Shown: positions 44,337 to 58,804 of the stretch, piece by piece
How positions within the stretch are numbered: the stretch's first letter is position 1
Layout of the letters: the number at the start of each line of letters is the position of its first letter
Assembly (NCBI GenBank): GCA_963922205.1
Contig: CAWUHX010000296.1
Coordinates: forward strand, 349,394-413,393
Direction of reading: 5' to 3'
DNA length: 64,000 bases
From: Romanomermis culicivorax
Taxonomy: Eukaryota > Nematoda > Enoplea > Mermithida > Mermithidae
Position numbers and translations under genes: made by a program
Notes under the pieces: generated by a model
What the model was told of the DNA's origin: nothing
Seen by the model: only the letters and a program-made list of their open reading frames with translations
Database searches by the model: none

Positions 44337-46475
44337 GAACTGGACATATGGCTAGTTCATGCCAAGCAACTAGACCCTGTATATATTGTAGGGGTAATCA
44401 CAATCGAGCAATGTGTCCAAAAACATTTGAACATTCAGTGGATAATGTCAACATTCAACTTGAACCTGCATCATCCTCTGAGAATCATTTTGTAGTAAGC
44501 GATTTTAATCCCACAAACACAGAAGAACAGTCACTAGGCATTAACAGTCAAACAGTACATCCTGATAACCACAGTGTAGTAATGACTAGTGCTAATTCAA
44601 CTACGAACGTATCACTGATGATAACAAAAGTGAAGGTGATAAATTTGAACAAAGATTCTGACTTTAACGAAGTATATGCATTTTTTGATTCAGGTAGTCA
44701 AAAAACATTCATTACTAATGCTCTTTCAGCAAGGTTGTCACTCAATGATATTGATAAGGAACTTATTTCAGTGAACACCTTTGCATCGAAAAAACCGCAG
44801 TATATTCACAGTAGAATAGTAAATTTTGGATTACTCTTGAAAGATAATTCTATCAAAGAAATCTACGCATCATCTGTACCAATGATCACTGAAGCTATGA
44901 ATGTCTCTAAACTACGAACTGAAGATATTTGGGAGCTTGAATTGAATAATTATTCTGAGGACCCTCCAGAACATTTTATTTCAAACACTGTGATCAAGCC
45001 TGATATTCTTATTGGAATGGATTACTTTTGGGAATTCATTAACAAAGATTCCATTTTTCAACTTCCGTCTGGTCTCTACGCCATCCCAACATCAGTAGGA
45101 ATGGTTTTCTCAGGAAAACAAACTTATCAGTCTTTCACAGTTCGGATCAATGACAGTGGACCTTTAGGAAATAATGAACAAGTTGTAGTTTCCGATGAAA
45201 TTAATGATGAAGCTCGATTTGATGTTAAAAACTTGGAACTTTTTTGGAATTTAGAAACAATAGGTATCAAGGACAATCCTCACATCACAGATGATGACAT
45301 GGCACTCGATAGTTTCAATAGAACTATCAATTTCATAAATAAGCGATATCATGTCAGTTGGCCATGGAAACATAATCACCCAGAACTCAAGGACAACTAT
45401 GGATTATGTTTTGGACGATTGAATTCAATTTTGAAACGTTTCCAAAGGAATCCAGATCTATTAAACAAGTACAATCAGATCATCCAAGAACAGCTATCTA
45501 AAAACATTATTGAGAAAGTTGATTGTGAAACAAATAATTTGAAACATTATCTACCCCATCACCCAGTTATCACACCTCAGAAATCTACTACGAAAGTTCG
45601 CATTGTTTATGATGCATCAGCAAGGATAACTAAGAACGACAAATCACTTAATGATTGTCTGTACAGAGGACCGATACTTTTACCAGATCTCTGTGGACTG
45701 CTGATCAGATTCAGAATGAGTCGTATTGCAATTGTAGCTGACATTGAGAAAGCATTCTTGCAAATAGCTCTACATGAACAAGATAGAGATGTTACTCGAT
45801 TTTTGTGGCTCAAAGATCCTAGTATTTCCAGACTGGAGAACAATGTTCAAATTTATCGTTTTTCTAGAGTCCCTTTTGGGGTAATTTCTAGTCCATTTTT
45901 ATTAAATGCCACGCTCAAATATCATTTGAACCAAAAACAAAGTGAGATCACTAAACAGCTTCATCAGAATCTTTATGTTGATAATTTAATTGTTGGAGCC
46001 AAAACAGATGAAGAAGCTTTGAACATTTATCATGAAACAAAGGAACTCTTTAGTCAAGCTAGTATGAACTTGAGAGAATGGAATTCAAACTCAAAATCTT
46101 TTTTGGACAGAATGGAACTGAAAGATCGTAGCAATGACACAGAAGCGAAGGTTTTAGGAATAACATGGGACACAATAACGGACATACTTAAAGTTGAACT
46201 CAAATTTGATTCATCTATTACAGTTACTCAGCTTTCTAAAAGAGAAGTTTTACGGCAAGTAGCCAGCACGTTCGATCCACTTGGACTCTTGTCACCTGTA
46301 CTATTATCAGGAAAGTTATTTTTACAAGATTTGTGGAAACATAACTTGTCATGGGACGAAATTCTTCCACCAGAACTTGAACAGAAATGGATTCAAATGA
46401 GGAGTGACTGGAGTTCATGCAAAATTTTTCTTTTGAATCGATTGATCACTCTTGACATCGAACTAAATGTACATT
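44264..46475 (+). pseudogene. pol: Pao (Bel/Pao) retrotransposon gag end, protease and reverse transcriptase, truncated
   Basis: The frame is open from just after TGA 44,261-44,263. It starts with Gag zinc knuckles CFRCLRTGHMASSC (44,321-44,362) and CIYCRGNHNRAMC. Counting from ATG 44,348: protease at about residues 90-270 with active site FFDSGS (~114) and PDILIGMDYFWEF; linker FWNLETIGI; reverse transcriptase at about 390-600 with VRIVYDAS, VADIEKAFLQI (catalytic D ~465), VPFGVISSPF and LYVDNLIVGA (~542-550). The Pao-typical region follows to STFDPLGLLSP. Recognisable sequence stops near 46,470, where copy B of the duplication begins; the frame simply reads on into it to 46,699. RNase H remainder, integrase and 3' LTR are absent. 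The catalytic box is YVDN instead of YVDD. Confidence 0.9.
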
Positions 46476-49400
46476 TTTTCTTTTTGCGTGGAAACAATTT
46501 TGGGCTGTGCAAAAACACTAATCCCTCTGCTAGTTTCATTTATGAGACATGCCCCTTCAATATACGTTTATTGATTTTTTCGTACCTATCATTTTGTGCA
46601 CCAGTTATGCATCCATTTCTCCATCGCATTGTCATTTCAAGTTTATCGACTTCTTCATCAACTTATTCTTCTGTTTGCTACACCTCAGTTTTATTTTGAC
46701 GACACATCTTACCTTTTCCAACGTTTAAAATTTTTCCGACTATTCCCTGTCTATTTATTGCTTGTTTTATTTTCCCCTGAGTTTATCATGTTGCGTTATC
46801 GATTTTTTTCATTAGCTCTATGGTTTTCATCAATTTTATTTTTGGTCTATCGTTTTTTTGCACGATTTATCTCATAAGTTGTGCCTCTTTTTTTCTCCAT
46901 TGACTTTTTAGTTATTCATGATACTTCACTCTTAAGTACTTTTTTTAGAATGAACAAGAATGGACACAACAGAATGAAAAAAACAAAAATGAATTTGCAT
47001 GATTTTTTAAATTATTCAATCAATTAGGAGACTGATGAAAGATCATGTTGAGACCAAAAATGAGCTAAGAGTGACTGATCTAATGCAAAGTTGGGCAAAA
47101 AAATCAAAATCGAACCACATATGCAAATTAGCTCCTCAAAATTTAAACAGTGAAAAAAACATATTCACATTATTTTAGGATTCATGAACAAATTAACGGA
47201 GTCTATTCAAAATCTCAACTATTTAAAGGGCTCTAATTAATTTAGTCATTGTGAAAATGACCAAGAGTCTCTGCAAACGAGCAAACTTGACGACTGCAAA
47301 TGGGATGGAGGCACATTCTAGAGCCAAATGATGCCTTGAGCCAGAATATTATATTCTTTTTGCTTCCTAGAACACCGAAAAATGCATCTTTTCATCGATC
47401 CTTAGGTAAGAACACCTCGAACATCAGCAACTTCTCAATCCGTTAGCATCAAGAATGCTCAAAAATTTTTCTGTGAGGATAAACCCAACACAAAGATGAA
47501 AAACGAATGGTTGAGCATCTGATGTTGCCAAGGTTGGAAATCTACGTGGGGGGGGTAAAATTCTTACTCCCTTCCAATGACTTTTTTCGTTCGCTATGTC
47601 AAGTCGGATGAGGTGTATATCTCCATGGTTCTGCCGGCACAATAGGTTACAAATCACTTATTCCCCAATAACAGTCAATTTCACATGTTGATCTTACAAA
47701 ATGCACCAAAATTATGTTTTTTCACGCTGCATCCCCCACATTTTCCTCCTTTTCCGAACATTTCTCCTCCAAGAAGTACAATTTTGGAAAAATCAGTGGA
47801 TTTCTCAACCAGTGTTTTTTTCAGCACAAACTGTTTTGCACGGTGCATAAAAATTACCAAAAAAGTTTTGCACGAGCAGAAAAAGTTTTGCACAGTGCAA
47901 AAAAAAGACTGTCCCCAATCCGAATTACAAAATTGAATTACGCATTTGGCCCTACAACATTTTTCAGTATTTTCCGATTTCACGGCCTAGAGAACCGTTT
48001 TCTAACCATGCCATCTCAACAAAATGTCTTTCCACAAATACCAAAACAAATCTTCGTACGGGGCCAAAAATGTTTGTCTCTACAAAAAAAATAGTGGTAC
48101 TCTGCAGCTGTCAATTTTTCCAATTTCAAAAATCAAGATCACTTATGCAGTATTTCAAATCTGTACACAGTCTAGACGTATTTTTCATATGGATCAGTTT
48201 TTTTACAAACCTCTTCGTATCTGAACAAAGATCAGCCAAAAGCTGTTTGTACGAAGAAAATTTTTTTGTACCTTGAAAAAACCATGATATTTAGTGTATT
48301 TTCGTACAAACCTTCTTCCTGATAGCACTCCAGTTCATGTCCTTCAAAATCATTTTACAAATTAAGAAAATGTACTCATACTCTCACAAATCCGAAAAAC
48401 TTCAAGTTAAACATGATATTTCTGATAATTATTTCCATGATGCTTCTGAATCAAAACCCCGCTCCATGTTTAAAAGTCACAAAAAACTTATAAAAATTGA
48501 TTTTGATCTTCAGAAATGCACAAAAATTCGTCTTTTCCATACAGAACCGCCAACATTTTTCTCGAGAAAGCACGATTTGTAGAAAACTAGTGGATAGAGT
48601 ACTGCAAAGAATTACAAAGCCTGGCGCCAAGTGTAGGAAAATTTTTTGGTGATTTCTGATACTAGAGCATGGAGAAGCATTTTCTGACCAGATAACGTCA
48701 ATAAAATCTCTTAGTACTTTTTAGGAAGATTGCCAAAAAAATCTTTGTATGGAGCAAATAATATTTGTCTCGTACAAAAAAATAGTGGTACCAATTTAGA
48801 TATAATATCTCTAAATCGTTTCAGGACCAAAAAGTTGCTCCTGTTTGCATCAAATGACCCCTTAACTGATTGAAAAAATTTATTAGGTTTTTCTGTCAAA
48901 TTTGAATCAGAAAAAACACCAACTTTTCTAAAATATCACTTTGACGCCTACGTCAAGCCAAAAATAAGTTCCCTTCCCAGAAAGTTTCCTCAGAGTAAAC
49001 TGGGGAGACACATTAAACATAGTAAACAAACATAACAACATGGATTTCACGTGAACTATAAAGCAACATATAAATATATTGGAGCAGTCATATGGGTCTT
49101 AATAACCAGAACACAAAAAATCGCTGAAACAAATGTATAACAGCGACAAAATGTGTGCATAGTTACGTAGAACCCGAATTTGATCGCGAATTCAATAAGA
49201 AGTAAATAACAACAAAATGCTCGACTCAACGCTATGTCAATTAATACTTGAGTCTAAGTCTCTCAGAATTTAAATTTTAATCCAAACTGTCTTTCTAAAT
49301 GACTACAAAAATACACATCATCATAGAACATAATTGCAGTTTTCCGCGCAAACTTTTTCTCAGCTGGATGAGACCAAAATTTTTTCTTATTTTCACACAT

Positions 49401-49742
49401 TTTGTTTAACAATGTGCTGCGATGCTTAGCTCGACAACCTTTCAAATTTTTATAGCCGATAATTCTTTAGGTCAGTGAAAAACGAAATTTTTTAGCTTAA
49501 AATTGAATCACGATAAATTCTCGAAATCGAATCATAATAAATGCAACAAAATGTACATTGAACACATTGAAAAACTTGGGCATGAAGTGAGCGTTTCGAC
49601 ATGAAGTGCTTTACACTTATCGGTTTCAACATTTTAAAATGCTAAAAAACTGAATTTTCGACCGTAATTCAAAAACCTGATTCAAATTATGTGATTAAGA
49701 GCGCAATTTCATTCAATATGAAATTCAAAGAATGACAACTAT

Positions 49743-51305
49743 TAAATGTTGACTAGTAAGTGAAGTAGACATAATAATAGTCGCGCCTGAGCTGAATTAT
49801 AGCAACCAATGATCTTTTAAAGCGCGAAGTACTACCCAAAAATGTCAAAGTTTGAAACTAAGAAAATGCACCTTACTTTGAACCAGGATTTGTTTCCCGC
49901 CCGCCTTCATTCGCACCCTACAGAGATGACCCAAAATTTTTTCCGCACACAAAAATTTGTTCCGTTCCAAGTTGGAATTGTTCAATAAATAAGTAAAATG
50001 AATAAAAATTTCCAGCAAAGTCTCGAAAAGTATCTGTTTTTTAGCTCAAAAACATTATTTTAGATTCCGTTGAGTAAATTTAATAGTTGCTGCTGTCATT
50101 TTTGTGATTAGAGCTGAAGATTTATAGATTTCAGTTTATTTTTTAATTGAAAAAATTTGTTTTGATATTCTAGAACGCTCGAAAATAAGTCTTTTCAGCC
50201 CTTATCCCTAAAATAAAAGCTTTACATTTTTAGTCCAAAATCATAAAAATCAAGAATCATCGTTTCCAAATGACAAACTTTGTGTTTACGAAGTTCAGAA
50301 AACTTGAAGTCAGAGAAAAAATTCATCAAAATCAAAAAAAATTCAATTTCCAACAAAATCCAAACATTATGAAAACCATGCACGTTTAACTTGTCCAGAG
50401 CGTAGCATCAGAAGTTGTGAACACAGGAGTTTCTGATATGCTGCAAAATGTATTCTAGTTCTAGAGATAATTTGTAATACTCTCGGTTTAGACTTTCCGT
50501 AGAAAAATGATGGTTATAAAATAAATGTATGGAGAAATGTCAGAAAAAATGAACAAATTCATATTCATCGCCAAAATTCCAATTCTCACTATATTTTCAA
50601 AGAAAGTGTCGAGTTTTACTCACTCTAGTGAGACAAAACAGATTCATGGAAGTAATGAAGAATACCTGAGAAATGAAACTAAACTTCTTCCTGGTTGAGC
50701 TTCAGCTTATAGTTATAGTGAATGTTATTGATCATTGTCAATGCCGGCGCGAAGCTCCAGAAAAGTTTGGAATTTTGACCTTCTTAATTGTACCAAAATG
50801 CACCTTTTGAATTTTGATCAATGCCAGCAGTGGAAATGCACAAAAAATTTCCGTTCTGTGCGGAAAATATACAAAAAAAATTTCCGCACAGCGCAAAACG
50901 ACCACAATATGTAGAAAAAACCCTGCTTTTAACCGCGAGAATTTTCTCAGGACTAAGCCCAAATCTTTTTGGATTTCTGGATTTTTTCGCCAAAAATACA
51001 AATTTGGCTGAAAGAATAATATTATTAATTCTTTGCAAGGTACAACTAATACTCGCCGTTTTTCCCCACGAATTTTTCTTTTTGGGCGAAGACTTCAAAA
51101 AAATGATAAAATTCTAGCTGTTCACGCACGTGGGAAGAAAAAGTTTGAGGGCTAACAGATGCGTCTCAGAAAGTCTAAATGTTGGAATTTCGCAGCACTT
51201 TACGCCAGTTATGAGCTTAATAATCATTATTTTTTGCCACCTAGCTCAGGCACAGCTTTTAGCATGTCTACATTTATCAATCAATTAATCTTCAATAGTT
51301 ACATC
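49743..51305. mobile_element. 1.6-kb unit bounded by inverted ends (copy B)
   Basis: This is the counterpart of 16,650-18,245, with several substitutions and indels. The inner GTGCGGAAA hairpin (50,856-50,891) is slightly weakened. Confidence 0.45.
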
Positions 51306-53469
51306 ATTTTAAAGATATTAGTTCATCTTTAAGTAGGTAATATTTTGATATTCTTTGAGAAATATTTGCGCGTCAACTTTTCCGAATTTTTAAAACGATA
51401 GTTTGTTTCCTAGCATAAATTGAATTGAATGGAAAGAAGTTTTCAGAAATTTTTACTTTTCTCATTTGCAGGTTTTCAACTGAATGTAATGGGAGCTCAT
51501 GAATGAATGAATACAATTTTCAAGATTTTCTATGATGAATTTCAAAAAGGCACGATTTTTAAGCAGGCCATTTGAACCAAATTTTTGAAATAAATGTTGG
51601 ATTATTCTCCAGCGTTCAATTCAATATCTGAAAAAATTTTCTGGCAATGTCTTTCTTGGGCTCTCACTTGTGATCAAGACCTTAATGGTACATAGATTTA
51701 TCATGTAATTCAAGGCAGGTTTTTTTGCACAGGCCAGTTTGAAATCTGCAACCCGAAGAAAAAATTTGATTGCGCACATAGTTGCTCACTCAAAAATTAA
51801 TAAATTCAGCTCAATTTCATCAGAAAAATGATTAAAAGCTATAGTTCCCTTGTATTTCATTCGAGAAGAAAAATTTGAGTCGAAAAATTTTGATTTCGAG
51901 GGTTCTAAAGGATCGGAAAATTAATTTCTTCAGATTATTTTTCCGCAACTATCGATAATCGGCCATGAACTTTTCGTCATCTGATTGACGAAAGAGGTCA
52001 AACATTTTTTTCTCCATTTGCAATCACTAATGATCATTGTTTATCAAAGGAGATTGTTTCCAAATGATCTTATGCATAAAAAGGGCGATTAGCATTTTGA
52101 CCTTAACGGAACATCGATGCTACTTTATCCCCGCAATTGAATTTTTAGCATTTAGATATTCTATAACGCTGGAAAATGAATCTTTCCGATATTCACTTCC
52201 TTGATGAAGGTTTAATTTTTCAGTGAAATTTTTCAGTCGGGCGATCAAAAATTCGAAAATTAGGCAAGCAACCAAGAATTTGGATTTTTCAGCCTGCAAA
52301 AATTTCTACCATTGTCCCATCATGCTTGCTGATTGCTGATGATGTAATTTTCGAATGCAAAAATTTCATGTTCACGAAAGCCGGAAATCCGGAAATTCCA
52401 AAGGTCTGCAAAATGATAATGTGAAAAAATACTTGATTTTCATCAAATACATCAAAAAACGAGATCAAACATTTATCCATAATGTTGATTGATAATCAAA
52501 AGGTATAAGCATGCTATAGAATAAAATTTTATAGTCGCACAAAATAAATGATCACAAAAATCCAAAAATATAAATGATTTTGAAAAATTCGGCACAAAGC
52601 GCCGAAAAATTTTTCGATATTTTCCGTTGTATCTCCAGACAGGAAACTCGACAATGTAACGAAAAGAGCGGTCCGGCTTTCGGTTGCACTACATACAACT
52701 TGCAGTAAAAATTTAGTTGCACAGCCTGGAATTCGGTTGCTGTGTGAAAAAGACCCTGATTCAAGGTCAGTGTGCTCTTGGATTATTTGCTAATAAATTC
52801 GAATAGTGGACAATATTCGACTTCTATCAAACCGGAAAATATTTATTTTCTCCTTTTTCAAAGAATTAACGGCTTTAAGAATTCCACAATTTTTGAACAA
52901 ATTCAAAAAAAACTTGAATAAAGCATCACAGCATTTTAAGCACAAAAAACGACTTGAAAAAAAAACGGAAAAACTTCTAGGGGAACGGGAAACTTGGGAA
53001 AATCGGCTGAAAAATAGTGTTGCTGCTTCGATATAACAGGACTATGTTTTCCCTGTTCACAAACTATAAAAGGAATCTTATCTCAGGCTTCGAGTTCGTA
53101 ACTTTCTCTGGTGTATACTGAGATGACAAACACAAAATCCGAAATTCGAAATCCGAAGAAAAGGCAGAAAATTACAGGGCTACGCGCGCCCACCCATTTC
53201 AGAATTCAGATTCTGCTGATAAGCGAAAAAATCATCAAAACCGCGTTCTAAAACTATTTTCATGGGAAAATTAGAAGAAAAAAATCGGAATTTTATCGCG
53301 CACTAATTTCAATATTGCAAAATGATGAGACATTCGTAAATGATAATTACGCTCTGTAACCACGATTTTTGAGATTTGATTAACTACAGTAAATCGCAAA
53401 AAAGATTCAGAAGTACCAAAAAGATCCGAGAACTATTGATTTTTGAGAGAGGCGGTCACGTGACACCCA

Positions 53470-53993
53470 ATGGCAGATCGAAAACACCGTGAAGCAGCAC
53501 TTCAAAAATTGCATCACCAAAAAGCAGTGACATGTTGAAATCCAAACTCCCGCAGCCAAAAATTGCACAGAAACATAAACATCCTGAAACCAGTGAGACG
53601 TCCAAACCTGAACCAGCATACAAAAAGGAACGCCCAATGTTTTCACAATTGCAGGGCCTCCCCACAGACCCCAACACATTCCCCAGGCGAAAAACTTCTC
53701 TTCCTACCCCCAAAGCACAAGAAAATCGTAAAATTCATTTTGCAGCTAGCATTTACCAGAGTAAAAGTAGTGGTATCTGCAGTTCTAGCTCAAACGACGT
53801 CAGCAAGCCCCAAATCTCCCATCCTGATACATGCATCGCCCCTGTTTCTTGTCCCCTCCCAGCGAAAAATTCACCCGCCCAATCTCATTTTCCCACCCAG
53901 GACAAACAGAAACGTCTTCATACATTCCCATGGCTAAAAGGCAAAATAGAATCGACCAAGAGTGACAGAGTGAAACGGAAAAAGCTGAGTTAA
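53470..53993 (+). CDS. unidentified Pro/Ser/Lys-rich open frame (copy B)
   Basis: The protein is the same as the copy-A frame at 20,454-20,915 (here 53,532-53,993), including the stop within the TTAA. Confidence 0.3.
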
Positions 53994-54258
53994 CCCTTCT
54001 TTGCGCGGAGACAAGAAGTAGTAATTTTTTTGTCGAAAACTTGCAATATTTCGATAAATTTTTGATATATTCCTAAGTGGTATTTTTTATTGAATTCAGC
54101 TGTAGAAGACGAATAGAATGATGTATATATTCTATGATTCGGAGAAAAAAATTTTCCTATGTTATAGCATAGGGGATATGGTCGTAGGGTCCCCGGTGTT
54201 CGATTTTTCACTTGAAAATATGGTTTTACCAAAAATTACTTTATTTCACATAAAAACC

Positions 54259-56553
54259 TTACAGTTTTGCACAATTTATGCAGTAATCATATCGTCCAAT
54301 TTTTTGCAAAATACATCCAGCACACATTGGTGCTTTACATTCCTGGCAAAAATGGCTGGCTTTTCGTCGTCATCCAGTACATTTGGACATTTGACAATAT
54401 TTTCGCTTATGAACGGCTTCACTAGTAACGTAATCTTTAGGCGGCATTTGCATGTTACTCATACTGAAGGATGTTGAGGGTGCCTGATCTGCTGTAGGTC
54501 CACGGGAAGTTCGTCCCGATCTCAATGGTGTTCCCATTATTGGATCAACTAAAAGAATGATTTATATATTTTTCTACAGTTCCACACCACAAAACCTTTC
54601 CAAAAGGGGGCAGCCCATGTTCAATTTTTGTGTAGAATATTATAATGCTTGAAATATTTTTGAACAGAGGGCCAAGTAATGCATATATATGTTATTTTGA
54701 AGAATTCTTACTGATTGATTGTTCATAAGCAACTTTTTTGCGTCCGATGGCTAATTTCGCCATATTTTGCACTGTGTCGACTAAGTTGCGAAAGTAGGTG
54801 TTATGTTTCTTTGCGGGCTTTTTTATTTGAATCGCTATTTGATCACGAAGAAATGCTCAACTGGCATCGATCAAAAATTGAGAACGTCTATTTTGTTCTT
54901 CATAAATGCTTTTTGCAGGAATGCATTCCTTGTAAATTATAAACCTGAAAGAAAAAAGGTCACAATAAAATCTTTTTACAAAAAAATGTATTGGGAAACA
55001 GTACAAAAGATACCAAGAAAAAGTAAAAAACTTATGCATTCAAGTAAGTGACGTCAAGCAACCAACAAAAGATTCGAAACGGCCAGCCCCTTGTGGGTAT
55101 GGAACATGTAGGATAGCCGGCCAGCATGTCCATCGTGTCCACACCTCCTTTGCATTTATTGTAATCTAATACGATTTTCAGCTTACTGGCAGTGCCTGAC
55201 GAAACTTGTGGTCGACCGTGTAAAGATGATAGTAAATAAACGAATTTTTTTGGCTTCATTTCATATTTGACCAGTGTCATAAAGGGGTTTTTACAATACA
55301 AAAATCCACTTCGTGTTTCAAAGTCTTTTTTCTTTGCCCCAGGTTGATACGTAATATTGACAATTTCACATGGAACACCTATGGTATGACAAACAGTTGC
55401 ACACAAAAAGATGCATTTATTTTATTATTTTGTACTATTTCTTACCTTTTTTGTGGTGATGCACAGTACCAACACAATAGGTTTTTTTTCAATAAATGGG
55501 CTAACAATCATGGCGAAGTGTAAAAATTATCACAATATAATGTTCGACTACAATTTAGAACTGGTTCCATCATTTGGGAGGCCACACGAAATGCTTGATT
55601 TGTTTCAGGCTGGTCACCAACCTTGCTACTGTTAACTCCGGCATTGTACAGGTAGCTTGTCGCGGCATCACACAATGCCCAAACCTGAGTAATTTGTACA
55701 AAACTCCATTCTTCAAAATACTTATCCTCATGTTTTTATACTTTCATTCCATATTTGCACGGCTTGTTTTTCATATATTGTAGTATGGCAGTGTGACCTC
55801 GATATGGGATCATGGCTTCATCAACTGTAACATTTTCCGAACAAATAAAGGCGACCTAAAAAGATTCACACATAACTTAGTTTACAAGTCAAGCAAGTCC
55901 ACATTATTACTTGGAAGTTGGCAACTAAAAGCTCAAAGACAACACGAATTTTCGACAATTTATCTTTGTCATCCGCCTTTCTAACACTAATTTTTTCAAA
56001 ATGTATAAACCTCAATTTTTCGAACCTATAAATAAATAATGCACGCATTCTCACAATTGTACACTTTTTGGATTCTTACCTATTACATGGAAAAGTCAAT
56101 GAAACGGCAAGTTCACCTTCCATTGCATCACTTGAAAATGCCCGGCGACATGGTGGGTTTCCTTTTACACCCAGGTATATCAAAGCCGCAAAAAACTAAA
56201 AAATATGTCAGGGTTTTCCTCTTGTACATGTGTGGAAGCATGCTTTCTAAAACTTACAGCTTTCATCTCAGTTTCATTTGTTTCTTCAAACTTATCATCT
56301 TTGCTTTTTGCGTATTCATTTGTGCAGTCAACAATCCTTCAAAATGAAGAAAGCAACTAGAATATAGGTACCTAAAATTGGGAAATAATTGCACATACCA
56401 CTTGACAATATTTGATGTTAGAAGCTGCTCGACAAATTTTGCAGGTTCCGTAAAATTGGCCATCTGGATAGCTGGGCTCGGTCCTGCTTTTGGTACACCT
56501 CTGGCCCAATAAAAAACTGCAGGCTTCACTCCAGTATTTTATACAATTCAAAA
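54259..56553 (-). pseudogene. piggyBac transposase 1 (copy B)
   Basis: Counterpart of 21,181-23,475 with the same exons, the same three TGA codons and the same 8-A frameshift site (about 55,489). No sequence difference was noticed in the coding parts, so the lesions predate the duplication. Confidence 0.85.
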
Positions 56554-57244
56554 TTGGATTGAAGTGGCACTTTAACTTCCTAGAAACCATATTCACTCTT
56601 TTACAAGAGTTACAATTAAGGGGAAGACATAGGTCTAGTGCCTGCACCAATAGGGAGAAAGATTTGAAGGCATAGGATCTATGACCAACATAGACCCAAA
56701 TTGAGTATAAATACTGTCATTTTAGAGTTTTTCATATCAATCAAATTTTCTTCCTCATCTCCAGCTGTGCCTAAAGCTTCAAACATCTGCCAAGCTCTTA
56801 GATAGCAATTTTCGTCAAAGATATATTCTTTTTTGTTTTGATGGTACTTAACGTACCATATATATATCGTAGTAAAAATATATAGCCTCAGTAAATGTGG
56901 CGTATCTTATTCAATTCGCCATAAAAAAAGTGTTTTTTTATTCAATTTGCAAGGTTTTGCGCTTCAAGAAAAGCTGCAGATTGTGTTTGGTATACTGTTG
57001 TCAGCGCTAAAAAATCAATTTTCGTCCAATGCTTAATATTTCTCAGGTTTTTTTCGTTCTTTTTTATTTTTGATGCTCAAGGCAGATTTTGCCAAGAAAT
57101 TCGGCTAATGCAGACAAAAAGCGCATTCATTTTTCATTAGTATGCTTTTCATCTCATTGAATTACCTAGCATGGTGTATTTTTGAAAATTTTTTTTGAAA
57201 ATTCTCTTTTTTTTGCTTTTCAGGTTGATTTATTTTTCACACAA

Positions 57245-58804
57245 TGTCCAAATAGAAAGCATTGGAAATTAATGATAATTTATCAATTTCAGATGATTCC
57301 GAGGTAGATGTGCCAGGGGAACCTGTTTCATGGGAGGACGATAAAGAACTTATTTTACCTCCATTATTTGATGAAATGCAAGCAAAAATTTTGCCAAAAT
57401 TCGGCCAAATCAAGGCCTAGAATCTGGACTATCAGACAGCGAATAATCGGATGGTCCGCAGTTCAACAAAGATGATTTTGAGGATGTCCCATATTCAGAA
57501 TCGGATGCTGGAGATGATGATTCAGAAGCAGATGTGGAAAATGTTTCGGATGATTTTTTTAATGGGCGAAAATGGTAAGTAGTGAGAAAACATTCATACA
57601 TTGGTGCTCCCCTCCCAAACGCTCGCCCCCCTCCCCCAGCTACAGATATGATTTTGGCAGAAATGTGGCTTTACTGATCATAATTTTTGACTTTTTAGTG
57701 GTTGATATTGGGTTTTTTTTCTATTTGATGCATCAATTTATTGCAGAAAAGTGGATGAAAACAATGCTCCCGAGAAGAAATTAGGGGAAAAGTGCGAAAA
57801 ATGCACGTTTTCAAATTCTTATCAGAATTTAAAAATTTTTATGTCGTAATGGACTTGACAACAAGTTTGCAAAAAGCTGACCGAATTGTCACATCTGACA
57901 ATTTTTTTACATCAGCACCATTGGTGGACAAATTATAGGATGAGTCAACTTATATTGTTGGCACCATTCGGAAAAATCAGAAAGAGATTCCAGATGAATT
58001 TTGCATGGGCAAACTTCCGGAAAAAACGTAGGAGTTTTTGTTTTCCGATTATCGAACGTTGGTACACTATCAGGGCAAGCCAAACAAAGCCATTTATCTA
58101 CTTTCAACACGCCATCATGATACACAAATCTCAAAAGGAGGTGATGGTAAACCGACGATAATTTTGGATTACATTAAGTCGAAAGGAGGCGTTGACACAT
58201 TTGATATGATGGTTAAAAAATATTTGAGTAAGAGCATTGAGTATTTTCAATAATTATTTTATTTTTATGATTTCTTTTCTCAGCAAAACTTAGAAATTCT
58301 CGTTGGCCTATGCGTGTTTTTTTCTGGATTTTAGACCCAGCTGCATCGAATGCATACCACATTTACCAATTTCGTAATTTCGAAAATATTGGCGAAAATA
58401 TTCAAGGAACGAGTCAAATAGTGAAAAATGTCCCAGACACGCGGTAAAATTCTTTTTTATTTTTTTATTATTTTTATTTTTTCTTTTTTAGGCTCAAATT
58501 TTTATGTGTGCTATCCTACTCCTTGATGCACCTGCAACAAAATGTCAGAAGCCAGTCCAATCACTGGTATGCAAAAAACATCCCAAAAATCAGCAAATTG
58601 CATGACAACATTGCCAAAAAATACAAAACAGGACCAAATACGGTGAGAGTAGCTCCCAAATATGAAGATAAAGCCATCGCAAGAACAAGGTGTGAACCCT
58701 GCGGCAGAAATAGTGACCACAAAATGAGAATATGCTGCTGAAAATGCCGTAAACCAATTTGCAGTGATCATTCCATCACTTATTGCTGTGATTGTTGTGA
58801 TTAG
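57245..58804 (+). pseudogene. piggyBac transposase 2 (copy B)
   Basis: Counterpart of 24,167-25,725. It has the same stops; the only change noticed is one extra T in a T-run of the first intron-like gap (about 57,712). Confidence 0.8.

Noticed and set aside
46476-46699. C-terminal extension of the Pao polyprotein by 76 residues
   Set aside because: These codons lie in copy B of the duplication, and the matching DNA in copy A (13,436-13,656) has no Pao sequence before it, so the openness is accidental.
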